A DNA stretch of 64,000 nucleotides from Denitratisoma sp. (GTDB taxonomy: Bacteria > Pseudomonadota > Gammaproteobacteria > Burkholderiales > Rhodocyclaceae): the NCBI GenBank assembly GCA_032027165.1, contig JAVSMO010000001.1, positions 3,128,323-3,192,322 of the forward strand, in the 5' to 3' direction. The notes beneath the pieces were generated by a model. It saw nothing but the letters and a program-made list of their open reading frames with translations. It had not been told where the DNA came from and did no database searches. This document shows, one piece after another, positions 1 to 9,598 of the stretch (position 1 is the first letter of the stretch; each line of letters starts with the position of its first letter). The position numbers and the translations under genes are program-made.

Positions 1-1180
<1,180 letters not shown>

Positions 1181-1263
1181 GCAAACTACTGCAAAGCGGG
1201 GCAGGATGCAAGGCGCGGGCGCCTTGCGGCAGTTTGCCGGAACGCCCAGGCGAGGAGAGGTCC

Positions 1264-1809
1264 ATGACGTTCGGCTGGATCCTGGCGGTACTGGCGGCGG
1301 CAATGCTGCTATGGGGCATCGTCCTCTACAACCGGCTGGTGGCGCGGCGCAACCACGCGCGGGAGGCCTGGAGCGGCATCGACGTGCAGCTCAAGCGCCG
1401 GCACGACCTGCTGCCCAAGCTGGTCGAGGCGGTGAAGGCCTACGCCGGCTACGAGCGCGAAGTCCTGCGCGAGAGCGTCGAGGCGCGCAGCGGGGCGCCC
1501 TCGCCGCAGCGCGCCGCCGCCGAGAACGCGCTCACCGGCCGCCTGCGCGAGCTGCTCGCCGTGGTCGAGGCCTATCCCGACCTCAAGGCCAGCCGCAGCT
1601 ACCTCGACCTGCAGGCGCAGATCTCCGAGGCCGAGGAGCAGATCCAGTACGCCCGCCGCTACTACAACGGCACGGTGCGCGAGCTGAACATCCTGGTCGA
1701 CTCCTTTCCCAGCAATATCGTCGCGCGGCTGTTCGGCTTCGCGCACATGGACTACTTCGAGATCGAGCTGGCGACCCAGCGCCTCAGCCCGGAGCTGCCT
1801 TTCAAATGA
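1264..1809 (+). CDS. lemA: LemA family protein
   Basis: The protein has 181 residues. It starts with one hydrophobic N-terminal segment (residues 3-20) followed by the LemA-type helical bundle: YNRLVARRNHAREAWSGIDV, RRHDLLPKLVEAVKAYAGYE and the C-terminal SNIVARLFGFAHMDYFE. The ATG at 1264 was preferred to an in-frame upstream codon at 1234 because GAGGAGAGG sits just before it and the membrane segment then starts at the N-terminus. The family is membrane-anchored and of unclear biochemical role. It often sits beside DUF2207 or TPM-domain membrane proteins, as here. The stop overlaps the next start by 4 nt (ATGA), so the pair is probably translationally coupled. Confidence 0.93.
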   Translation: MTFGWILAVLAAAMLLWGIVLYNRLVARRNHAREAWSGIDVQLKRRHDLLPKLVEAVKAYAGYEREVLRESVEARSGAPSPQRAAAENALTGRLRELLAVVEAYPDLKASRSYLDLQAQISEAEEQIQYARRYYNGTVRELNILVDSFPSNIVARLFGFAHMDYFEIELATQRLSPELPFK

Positions 1810-3728
1810 TGCGGCTGCTCTTCCTCGCCGTCCTGTGGGGACTGACTTTTACTGCAGCGGCATCGGAGTTCGGCGGCGAGACCATCCGCGAGTTCGACGC
1901 GCGGATCGAGGTGCGGGCGGACGGCGCGCTGGAGGTCACCGAGACGATCCTGGTCTACGCCGAGGGCCGCCAGATCAAGCGCGGCATCTACCGCGACTTC
2001 CCGACGATCTACCGCGCCTGGCACGGCCGCGCCGTGGTGCCCTTCGAGGTGCGCTCGGTGAGGCGCAACGGCGTGGAGGAACCCTGGCACATGAAGGAGC
2101 AGTCAAACGGCGTCCGCCTCTACATCGGCCGCGCCGACCGCAACGTCCCGCACGGCCTGCACCGCTACGAGATCCGCTATCGCACCGACTGGCAGCTCGG
2201 CTTCTTCGCGGATCGCGACGAGCTGTACTGGAACGTCACCGGCAACGGCTGGTCGTTCATCATCGAGCGTGCCACGGCCGCGGTCGTCCTGCCCAAGGCG
2301 CTGCCCGAGTCCTCGCTGGCGCTGGAAGCCTACACCGGGCATGCCGGCGAAAAGGGGCGCGACTGGCGCTCTCGAGTAGACGCCGAGGGCCGGGCCCGGT
2401 TCATGACCACCGCGCCGCTGATGCCGAACCAGGGCCTGACCATCGTCGTCGGCTGGCCCAAGGGCCTCGTCGCCGAGCCGACGCGCGAGCAGCATCTGGC
2501 GCGCTGGACGCGCGACAACCCGGAGTGGCGCGCCGGCCTCGCCGGCCTCGTCCTGCTGCTCGCCTATTACCTCGTCGTCTGGCACCGCTACGGCCGCGAT
2601 CCGGCCGGGAGCACCGTGATCCCGCGCTTTGCCCCGCCGAAGGACGTCTCCGCCGCCGATGCGCGCTTCCTCGAGCGGCGCGGCTACGACGACCGCGTGT
2701 TTACCGCCGCCGTGGTGGCGCTGGCGGTCAAGGGCCATCTGCGCCTCAGCGAGGACGACGACCGCGATTACACCCTGGAGCGGCCGCGCGACGCAGCCGC
2801 CGAGCCGCTCGCCAACGACGAGAAGGCGCTGCTGGACGCCCTCAGGCTCGCGCCGGGCGGCGCGCTGCCCCTTCGCAACGAGCACGCCGCGACCCTGCAG
2901 GCCGCGCACAAGGCGCTCAAGGACGCGCTGAAGAAGGAGCACCTCAAGCAGCATTTCGTCACCAACGGCGCGTACCTGATCCCGGGCCTGATCGCCAGCT
3001 TCGTTGTGCTCGTCGTCGCCACCTTCCAGTCGAGCCGCCCCGATGCGCTGGCGCTGTTCATGCTGTTCTGGCTCACCGGCTGGACCTTCGGCGTCTATAT
3101 GATCGTGATGCAGGCGGCGAGCATCTGGCGCCAGTGCTTGTCGGGCAAGTGGCTGATGATCGTGCCGGCGCTGTTCATCACGGCCTTCTCGATCCCTTTC
3201 ATCGGCGGGGAACTGGTCGGACTCTATGTCCTGTTCACCCAGGGCACGCCCGTGCTGGCCGTGCTGCTGCTCCTGCTGGTCGGGGTCAACTTCGTCTTCT
3301 ATCGCCTGCTGCAGGCGCCGACGCTGGCCGGCCGCCGGCTGCTCGACGAAATCGCCGGCTTCCGCATGTATCTCGCCGTGGCGGAAAAGGACGAGCTGCG
3401 CGTGCGGCGCGGGCCGGACCGGACCCTCCAACTGTTCGAGAAATACCTGCCCTATGCGCTGGCCCTCGGCGTCGAGAATGCTTGGGCCGAGCAGTTCTCC
3501 GACATCCTGGCCAAGGCCAGGGCGGAGGGCGGCGCCGACGCTGTGCCGCGCTGGTACAGCGGTTCTTCATGGGATGCGCCGGGCAGCGGCTTCGCCGGCG
3601 CGCTGGCCGGCGGGCTTTCCGGCGCCATCGCATCCGCCTCGAATCCGCCGGGCAGCGGGTCAGGAGGCGGTGGTGGCGGCGGCTCGTCGGGCGGTGGTGG
3701 TGGCGGCGGCGGAGGAGGAGGCTGGTAA
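1806..3728 (+). CDS. DUF2207 domain membrane protein with glycine-rich tail
   Basis: The protein has 640 residues. It has a signal peptide (LLFLAVLWGLTFTAAA) and a long extracytoplasmic domain of about 220 residues with the DUF2207 opening (FDARIEVRADGALEVTETI, GIYRDFPTIY, ELYWNVTGNGW). One membrane segment follows near residue 245, then a cytoplasmic stretch, and a cluster of about four membrane segments between residues 395 and 510. The end is an almost pure Gly/Ser tail finishing in Trp. The family is of unknown function. Partnership with LemA is inferred from the 4-nt overlap and the recurring neighbourhood. Either of two adjacent ATGs (1806, 1809) could be the start. Confidence 0.9.
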   Translation: MMRLLFLAVLWGLTFTAAASEFGGETIREFDARIEVRADGALEVTETILVYAEGRQIKRGIYRDFPTIYRAWHGRAVVPFEVRSVRRNGVEEPWHMKEQSNGVRLYIGRADRNVPHGLHRYEIRYRTDWQLGFFADRDELYWNVTGNGWSFIIERATAAVVLPKALPESSLALEAYTGHAGEKGRDWRSRVDAEGRARFMTTAPLMPNQGLTIVVGWPKGLVAEPTREQHLARWTRDNPEWRAGLAGLVLLLAYYLVVWHRYGRDPAGSTVIPRFAPPKDVSAADARFLERRGYDDRVFTAAVVALAVKGHLRLSEDDDRDYTLERPRDAAAEPLANDEKALLDALRLAPGGALPLRNEHAATLQAAHKALKDALKKEHLKQHFVTNGAYLIPGLIASFVVLVVATFQSSRPDALALFMLFWLTGWTFGVYMIVMQAASIWRQCLSGKWLMIVPALFITAFSIPFIGGELVGLYVLFTQGTPVLAVLLLLLVGVNFVFYRLLQAPTLAGRRLLDEIAGFRMYLAVAEKDELRVRRGPDRTLQLFEKYLPYALALGVENAWAEQFSDILAKARAEGGADAVPRWYSGSSWDAPGSGFAGALAGGLSGAIASASNPPGSGSGGGGGGGSSGGGGGGGGGGGW

Positions 3729-3737
3729 GCGGAGGGA

Positions 3738-3766
3738 TTGACAGCAGGGGGCCGTGAATTTATATT
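3738..3766 (+). promoter_or_regulatory. Sigma-70-type promoter of the tetR/RND efflux operon
   Basis: A perfect -35 hexamer TTGACA (3738-3743) and TATATT (3761-3766) are separated by 17 nt. The promoter begins 10 nt after the DUF2207 stop codon and ends 29 nt before the TetR start codon. This is the closest match to the consensus seen in the window, and it overlaps the palindrome described next. Confidence 0.85.
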
Positions 3767-3786
3767 ACTGACCGGTCAGTTATATA
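3761..3786 (+). promoter_or_regulatory. TetR-type operator palindrome over the -10 and transcription start
   Basis: The core ACTGACCGGTCAGT (3767-3780) is a perfect 14-bp palindrome. The symmetry extends to 26 bp (3761-3786) with a single mismatched pair (3766/3781). It covers the -10 hexamer and the expected start point, an ideal position for autorepression by the TetR protein encoded immediately downstream. Confidence 0.85.
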
Positions 3787-3795
3787 TAACGCCTG

Positions 3796-4428
3796 ATGCC
3801 TGCTCCCAAGACCCGCTGGAAACGCCGCAAGGAAGCGCGTCCGCAGGAACTCACTGCCGCCGCCCTCGAACTCTTCGTCGAGAAGGGCTTTGCCGCCACG
3901 CGCCTGGAGGAAGTGGCGGCGCGGGCCGGCGTGTCGAAGGGCACGCTGTATCTTTACTTCGACAGCAAGGAGGCGTTGTTCAAGGCCGTCGTGCGCGAGG
4001 GCCTGGTGCCGCTGATCGAAGAAGGCGAGACGCTGGTCGCGCAGTCGAGCGCCCCTGCCGAGGAACTGTTCCGGGCGATCGTCGCGCGCTGGTGGGAGGC
4101 GGTCGGCGACAGCCCGATCGGCGGCATTCCAAAGCTGATCTTCGCCGAGGCGCGCAATTTCCCCGAGATCGCGCGCTTCTACGCCGAGGAGGTGATCGAG
4201 CGCGGCAAGCGCCTCATGGCGGCCGCCCTGAGCCGCGGCATCGAGAGCGGCGAATTCCGGCCCTTCGATCCCGAGATCATCGTGCATATCGTCTTCGCCC
4301 CGCTGATCCTGCGCCAGGTCTGGAAGCACTCGCTCGACTGCTGCGGCGTCACCAACGTGCCGATCGACGCCTACCTCCGGGAATACCTCGAACTGACGCT
4401 GCGCGGCCTGCGCAGCGATCCGGCCTGA
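3796..4428 (+). CDS. TetR/AcrR family repressor of the downstream efflux operon
   Basis: The protein has 210 residues. The N-terminal HTH is clear: LTAAALELFVEKGFAATRLE, then VAARAGVSKGTLYLYFDSKE with the typical recognition helix. The C-terminal ligand and dimer domain is of the AcrR type, including an ARNFPEIARFYAEEVIERG segment seen in relatives paired with RND pumps. It is the first gene of the operon, 18 nt before the adaptor gene, and the palindromic operator lies over its own promoter. Autoregulation and control of the pumps are inferred from this layout. The inducer cannot be told from sequence. Confidence 0.93.
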   Translation: MPAPKTRWKRRKEARPQELTAAALELFVEKGFAATRLEEVAARAGVSKGTLYLYFDSKEALFKAVVREGLVPLIEEGETLVAQSSAPAEELFRAIVARWWEAVGDSPIGGIPKLIFAEARNFPEIARFYAEEVIERGKRLMAAALSRGIESGEFRPFDPEIIVHIVFAPLILRQVWKHSLDCCGVTNVPIDAYLREYLELTLRGLRSDPA

Positions 4429-4446
4429 ACAACAAGGAGAAAAACC

Positions 4447-5454
4447 GTGCCCCGCTTCCTCGCCCTCCTCGCCCTGGCCGCCTTGCCGGCACTGGCCCAG
4501 CAGCCGCCGCAGCCGGCCGCCGTCACGACGAAGGCCTTCAAGGACGTCGCCCAGCATCCGGCGCGCGAGGCGCCGGCATCGGCGGTGAGCCTCAACGAAA
4601 GCCGCCTCTCGGCCGAGGTATCCGCCACGGTGAAGGAGGTGGCGTTCGACGTCGGCCAGGTGGCGCCGAAGGGTGCCGTGCTGATCCGGCTCGACGCGCG
4701 TGACCACGAACTGGCGCTGGCCAAGGCCCAGGCGGCGCTGGATTCCTCGCGCGCCCGCGCGCGGCTGGCCGAGCAGCAACTCAACCGCGCGCGCGAACTG
4801 GCGAAGCAGAACTTCTACTCCGCCGAGGCGCTCTCGCAGAAGGAAACCGAACTGGCGGTGCACCAGGCCCAGGTCAAGCTCGACCAGGCGCAGGCCGCCC
4901 AGGCGCGGCGCAACGTCGAGAAGTGCACCCTGCGCGCACCTTTCCAGGCCATCGTGCGCAGCCGACAGGCCCAGGTCGGCGAACTGGCCGCGCCCGGCGC
5001 ACCCCTGATGACCCTGTCGGAGGCGACGCGCGTCGAGGTCGCCGCGCAGGTGCCGCCGCGCGACATCGCGTCGCTCAAGGGCGCGGCTGAAGTTCGTTTC
5101 GCCGGCTCGGGCGGCGAGTTCAAGGTGAAGCTGCTGCGCGTCTCGCCCGCCATCAGCCGCGAGGCGAGGGTGGTGGACGTCCGTCTCGCCTTTGCCGACC
5201 AGCCGGCGGCGCCGGGCGCCGACGGCCGCATCCTCTGGAACGATCCCGTTCCCCATCTGCCGGCCGAGCTGGTGTCGAAGCGCGGCGCCGCCTTCGGCGT
5301 CTTCGTGGTGGAGAACAGCGTGGCGCGCTTCATTCCGCTGCCCGGTGCGCAGGAAGGCCGCCCGGTGGCGGCGCCGATGCTGGCCGACAAGCGCATCGTC
5401 GCCGACGGCCGCCACGGCCTCGCCGACGGCCAGACGGTGCGCATGCAAAAATGA
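4447..5454 (+). CDS. RND efflux periplasmic adaptor (membrane fusion protein), first of two
   Basis: The protein has 335 residues. A signal peptide (FLALLALAALPALAQ) is followed by the HlyD/AcrA-like arrangement: first half of a lipoyl domain (VSATVKEVAFDVGQVAPKGA), a long coiled-coil hairpin (about residues 80-150, rich in Ala, Gln and Arg), second lipoyl half (CTLRAPFQAIVRSRQAQVGE) and a beta-barrel region. The GTG start at 4447 is supported by AAGGAG seven nt upstream. It would bridge the inner-membrane pump encoded next to an outer-membrane channel. The stop overlaps the pump start (ATGA). Confidence 0.92.
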   Translation: MPRFLALLALAALPALAQQPPQPAAVTTKAFKDVAQHPAREAPASAVSLNESRLSAEVSATVKEVAFDVGQVAPKGAVLIRLDARDHELALAKAQAALDSSRARARLAEQQLNRARELAKQNFYSAEALSQKETELAVHQAQVKLDQAQAAQARRNVEKCTLRAPFQAIVRSRQAQVGELAAPGAPLMTLSEATRVEVAAQVPPRDIASLKGAAEVRFAGSGGEFKVKLLRVSPAISREARVVDVRLAFADQPAAPGADGRILWNDPVPHLPAELVSKRGAAFGVFVVENSVARFIPLPGAQEGRPVAAPMLADKRIVADGRHGLADGQTVRMQK

Positions 5455-8400
5455 AGCTGTTCGAAAGCCTGATCCGCAACCACCCGCTGGCGAACATCAC
5501 CTTCGCCCTGGTGCTGGTGCTGGGCTTCGTCGCCTATGCGGCGATGCCGCGCGAGCGCGATCCGGAGATCAACTTCAACTGGGTTATCGTCACGACGGCG
5601 CTGCCCGGCGCCTCCGCCGAGGACGTCGAGAAGCGCGTCACGCAGCCGCTCGAGGACGCCATCAAGGGCGTCTCGGACATCAAGTTCGTCGCCTCGAACA
5701 GCCGCGAGGGCATCGCCTCGATGCTGATCCGCTTCAGCGACATCAGCGAGCGCGTCTTCGACAAGCGCGTGAACGATCTGCGCCGCGAGATCCAGAACCG
5801 CGCCAACATCGAGCTGCCGGCCGAGGCCAAGGAGCCGCGCATCATCGAGATCACCACCTCGAACGGCTTCCCGACGGCGATGGTGCTGGTGACGGGCAAC
5901 GCCGACGACGAGTACCTCCGCCTGGCCGCCAAGGGCCTGCGCGACGACATCGAGCGCATGCCCGGCGTCGACCGCGTCTACGCCAACGGCCTCAACGACC
6001 CGGAGCTGCGCGTGGAATTCCTGCCGCAGGCGGCGCAGGCGCGCGGCGTCACCGCCGCCGACATCGCCGACGGCGTCGGCGCCTGGTTCCGCGACACTTT
6101 CGCCGGCAAGGCGCGCGTCGGCGAGGACGAATGGCTGGTGCGCCTGGTCGGGCAGGAGGTCGATCCGGCCTACCTGGCGCGGCTGACGGTGGCGCCGGCC
6201 CTGAATCCGCGCGAGAAGGTGCCGCTCGACGCGCTGGCGACGGCGGCGCGCACGCGCATCAAGCCGGACCGCCTGGCCGCCTCCTCCGGCCGCCCGGCAG
6301 TGGTGCTGTCGGTAACCAAGAAGAGCCGCGTCAACACCGTCGAGCTGGTCGAGAGGATCAACCGCCACATCGCCGAGCAGAACCCGGTGCTGGCAAAAAC
6401 CGGCGTCTCGGCGATGCTGATGGACGACCAGACGGTGGCCACGCGCGAGGCCATCAATGTCATGGAGTCGAATGCCGTCATCGGCCTGCTGGTGGTGATC
6501 GGCATCTGCTGGCTGTTCCTCGGCACGCGCGTCTCGCTGCTGGTCGGGCTGGGCATCCCTTTCTCGCTCGCCGGCACCTTCGGCGTGCTGCACGCCATGG
6601 GCTACACCCTCAACATCTCGGTGCTGCTCGGCATCGTCATCGCGCTGGGCATGCTGGTGGACGACGCGGTGGTGGTGGTCGAGGCCATCTACTACCGCAT
6701 CCAGCGCGGGCAGGATTACTTCAACGCGGCGGTCGATGCCCTGCGCGAGGTGATCGCGCCGGTGACCTCATCGGTGGCGACGACCATTTCGGCCTTCCTG
6801 CCGCTGATGCTGCTGCCCGGCATCGTCGGCAAGTTCATGTTCATCATCCCCTTCGTCGTCACGCTGGCGCTGGCCATCAGCCTGATCGAGGCCTACTGGA
6901 TGCTGCCGGCCCACATCTCCGTGCTGCGCCTGAACCTCGACAACCCCTCGCGCATGCAGCGCTGGCGCGCCCGCTTCACGCACACCCTGCGCGTGAAGTA
7001 CGCCCGCCTGCTGATCCGCGTCATGCGGCGGCCGCGGTTGTGGCTGACGGCTGCCGTTGCCATGCTGCTGGTCGCCGTCGCCGCGCTGGCGACGGGCGTC
7101 ATCCGCGTGCAGTTCTTCGCCCTCGACCCGCTGCGCATTTTCTACGTGAACGTGGACATGCCGGCCGGCGCGCCGGTGGATGCCACGCTGGCCAAGGTGC
7201 AGGCGGTCGAGGCGGGCGTGCGCCGGCACCTCAAGGACGGCGAGGCGCGCGAGCTGGCCTCGGTGGCCGGCATCAAGTTCACCGACACCGAGCCGCTCTA
7301 CGGCGACGCCTACGGACAGGTCTTCGTCTCCCTCAATCCGCGCACGCCGGATTCGCGCAGCGTGCCCGAGCTGATCGAGGCCATGCGCACCGAGGTGGAG
7401 GCGACGCCGGGTCCCGGCAAGGTGACCTTCACCATCCTCTCCGGCGGCCCGCCGCTGACCAAGCCGGTGCGCGTGCGCGCGCGCGGCGACGACCAGCAGG
7501 CGCTGCGCGCGGCGGCCGACGCGCTGCTCGCCATCGTGCGCGCCATCCCCGGCGCCAAGGACGTCGCCGACGACGAGGTGCCGGGCCGGCCCGAGATGGT
7601 GCTGGCGCTCGATCGCGAGGCGGTGCGCAACGCCGGCCTCAACCCGGCGCAGGTGGCGCGCATCGTGCGCCTGCACGTCGACGGCGAGATCGTCGCGCTG
7701 GCGCGCGACAAGGGCGAGAAGGTCGAGGTGCGGGTGCGGGCCAAGCGCGAGGGGACGACCGACATCGCCGCCATCCTGTCCGATCCGGTGGCCCTGCCCG
7801 GCGGCGGCAGCACCACGCTCGGCGCCCTGGTGCGCGAGGAGACGCGCACCGGCCCCGGCATCGTCAAGCACTACAACCTGAAGCGCGCCATCACCGTCGA
7901 GGCCGATCTCGACAAGACGCAGACCGACACGGTCAAGGCCAACCGCATCATCAACCAGGAGTGGGAAAAGGTGCGGGCGAACCATCCGGGCGTGTCCCTC
8001 GACTTCTCCGGCGAGCTGGACGACATCCAGGAGAGCCTCGATGCCATGGCGGTGCTGTTCCTCGTCGGCGTCGGCCTCATCTACATGATCCTGGCCGCCC
8101 AGTTCCGCAGCTACTGGCAGCCGCTGCTGATCCTCGTCACCGTGCCGCTGGCCTTCACCGGCGTGGCGCTCGGGCTGATCATTTCGCGCGATCCCCTGTC
8201 GCTGTACACCATGTACGGCGTCATCGCCCTGACCGGCATCGCCGTGAATTCGGCCATCGTGCTGATCGCCGCCGCCAACGACCGCCTGCGCGACGGCATG
8301 GGCGTGCTGCACGCCGCCGTCTACGCCGCGCGCCGCCGCGTCGTGCCGATCATCATCACCAGCGTCACCACCGTCGGCGGCCTCTTCTCGCTGGCCTTCG

Positions 8401-8579
8401 GCCTCGGCGGCAAGTCCCTGCTGTGGGGGCCGGTGGCCAGCGCCATCGTCTGGGGCCTCGGCTTCGCCACCGTGCTGACGCTGTTCGTCATTCCGCTGCT
8501 CTACTGGCTGTCCATGCGTCCGCGCGCCCCGCGGCAGGGCGGCCTGCTGCGGCGCTTCTCCCTCGGAAGGCAATCATGA
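5451..8579 (+). CDS. RND family efflux permease, first of two
   Basis: The protein has 1042 residues, the usual length for the AcrB/hydrophobic-amphiphilic efflux family. Features in order: TM1 near the N-terminus, the PRERDPEINFNWV motif of the MexF/CzcA-like branch, two large periplasmic loops, and the TM4 proton-relay motif GMLVDDAVVVVEA with paired aspartates. The C-terminal half repeats the fold (LAAQFRSYWQPLLILVTVPL, GIAVNSAIVLI, RRRVVPIIITSVTTVGGL). It pumps substrates by proton antiport across the inner membrane. The substrate is not predictable from sequence. It is coupled by 4-nt overlaps to both flanking adaptor genes. Confidence 0.95.
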   Translation: MKLFESLIRNHPLANITFALVLVLGFVAYAAMPRERDPEINFNWVIVTTALPGASAEDVEKRVTQPLEDAIKGVSDIKFVASNSREGIASMLIRFSDISERVFDKRVNDLRREIQNRANIELPAEAKEPRIIEITTSNGFPTAMVLVTGNADDEYLRLAAKGLRDDIERMPGVDRVYANGLNDPELRVEFLPQAAQARGVTAADIADGVGAWFRDTFAGKARVGEDEWLVRLVGQEVDPAYLARLTVAPALNPREKVPLDALATAARTRIKPDRLAASSGRPAVVLSVTKKSRVNTVELVERINRHIAEQNPVLAKTGVSAMLMDDQTVATREAINVMESNAVIGLLVVIGICWLFLGTRVSLLVGLGIPFSLAGTFGVLHAMGYTLNISVLLGIVIALGMLVDDAVVVVEAIYYRIQRGQDYFNAAVDALREVIAPVTSSVATTISAFLPLMLLPGIVGKFMFIIPFVVTLALAISLIEAYWMLPAHISVLRLNLDNPSRMQRWRARFTHTLRVKYARLLIRVMRRPRLWLTAAVAMLLVAVAALATGVIRVQFFALDPLRIFYVNVDMPAGAPVDATLAKVQAVEAGVRRHLKDGEARELASVAGIKFTDTEPLYGDAYGQVFVSLNPRTPDSRSVPELIEAMRTEVEATPGPGKVTFTILSGGPPLTKPVRVRARGDDQQALRAAADALLAIVRAIPGAKDVADDEVPGRPEMVLALDREAVRNAGLNPAQVARIVRLHVDGEIVALARDKGEKVEVRVRAKREGTTDIAAILSDPVALPGGGSTTLGALVREETRTGPGIVKHYNLKRAITVEADLDKTQTDTVKANRIINQEWEKVRANHPGVSLDFSGELDDIQESLDAMAVLFLVGVGLIYMILAAQFRSYWQPLLILVTVPLAFTGVALGLIISRDPLSLYTMYGVIALTGIAVNSAIVLIAAANDRLRDGMGVLHAAVYAARRRVVPIIITSVTTVGGLFSLAFGLGGKSLLWGPVASAIVWGLGFATVLTLFVIPLLYWLSMRPRAPRQGGLLRRFSLGRQS

Positions 8580-9598
8580 GAAATGTGTTTCTGGGCGCGG
8601 CCCTCCTCGCCGCCCTGTTCGCCGCCGGCTGCGCGAAGAAGGAGGCGCCGGAACAGCCCCTGCGCACGGTGCGCGTGATGAAGGTGGACGGCGCCGCCGC
8701 ATCGGGCAGCCTGACTTTTCCCGGCGAGGTGCGCGCCCGCTACGAGAGCCGGCTCGGCTTCCGCCTCGGCGGCAAGCTCGTCGAGCGGCGCGTCGACGTC
8801 GGCGCCGCGGTCAGGCGCGGCCAGGTCCTGGCGCGACTTGATGCGCAGGACGCCTCGCTCAATGCGGCGCAGGCCGAGGCGGCGCGCGCACTGGCGGAAG
8901 CCGAGGCGAAGCGCTACCGCGACCTGCGCGCGAAGAATTTCGTCAGCCAGGCCGTGCTCGACGCCAAGGAGACGGCGCTGAAGACGGCCGCGGCGCAGGC
9001 CGGCGTCGCCCGCAACCAGGCCGGCTACACCACGCTGGCGGCCGACCGCGACGGCGTCGTCACGACGGTCGAGGCCGAGGCCGGCCAGGTGGTGGCTGCC
9101 GGCCAGACGGTGCTGCGCGTCGCCGAAGGGAACGAGAAGGAAGTCGTCATCGCCGTGCCGGAGGGCGACGTCGAGAAGGTGCGTGGCGCCGAGGGCTTCG
9201 CCGTCGTCCTCAACAGCCTGCCCGGCCGCAGCTGGCAGGGGCGGCTGCGAGAGCTCTCGCCCTCCGCCGATCCCGCCACGCGCACCTTCACGGCGCGCAT
9301 CGCCGTGGCGGCGGCCGACGAGTCGGTGCGCCTCGGCATGAGCGCCCGCGTCGAGGCAAAAGTCAGTCGCGGCGACACGGCGCTCAGGCTGCCGCTATCC
9401 GCCTTCTTCACGCGCAACGACCAGGCCAACGTCTGGGTCGTCGATCCCGCCACGCAGACGGTGGCGCTGACCAGGGTGGAGACCGACGGCGTCGCCGGCA
9501 ACGAGATGCGCGTCAAGGCAGGCCTGCAGCCGGGCCAGCTGGTGGTCACCGCCGGCGCCAGCCTGCTCGAGCCGGGCCAGAAGGTGCGCCTGCCGTGA
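8576..9598 (+). CDS. RND efflux periplasmic adaptor lipoprotein, second of two
   Basis: The protein has 340 residues. A lipoprotein signal ends in LFAAGC (lipobox), so unlike the first adaptor this one should be lipid-anchored. It has a lipoyl half (VERRVDVGAAVRRGQVLARL), a short coiled coil (residues about 95-140) and the second lipoyl half (AGYTTLAADRDGVVTTVEAE), followed by beta-barrel and membrane-proximal domains. It overlaps the preceding permease stop by 4 nt and its own stop overlaps the GTG of the second permease. It most likely serves that second pump. Confidence 0.92.
   Translation: MRNVFLGAALLAALFAAGCAKKEAPEQPLRTVRVMKVDGAAASGSLTFPGEVRARYESRLGFRLGGKLVERRVDVGAAVRRGQVLARLDAQDASLNAAQAEAARALAEAEAKRYRDLRAKNFVSQAVLDAKETALKTAAAQAGVARNQAGYTTLAADRDGVVTTVEAEAGQVVAAGQTVLRVAEGNEKEVVIAVPEGDVEKVRGAEGFAVVLNSLPGRSWQGRLRELSPSADPATRTFTARIAVAAADESVRLGMSARVEAKVSRGDTALRLPLSAFFTRNDQANVWVVDPATQTVALTRVETDGVAGNEMRVKAGLQPGQLVVTAGASLLEPGQKVRLP

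Noticed and set aside
3760..5448. 562-codon minus-strand open frame over tetR and the first adaptor
   Set aside because: High-GC shadow frame opposite well-conserved genes, with low-complexity His/Arg/Gly composition.
5192..9598. 1468-codon plus-strand open frame spanning the first RND pump and second adaptor
   Set aside because: Most of it is an out-of-frame reading of the permease. Only the last 340 codons, from 8576, are a real gene.
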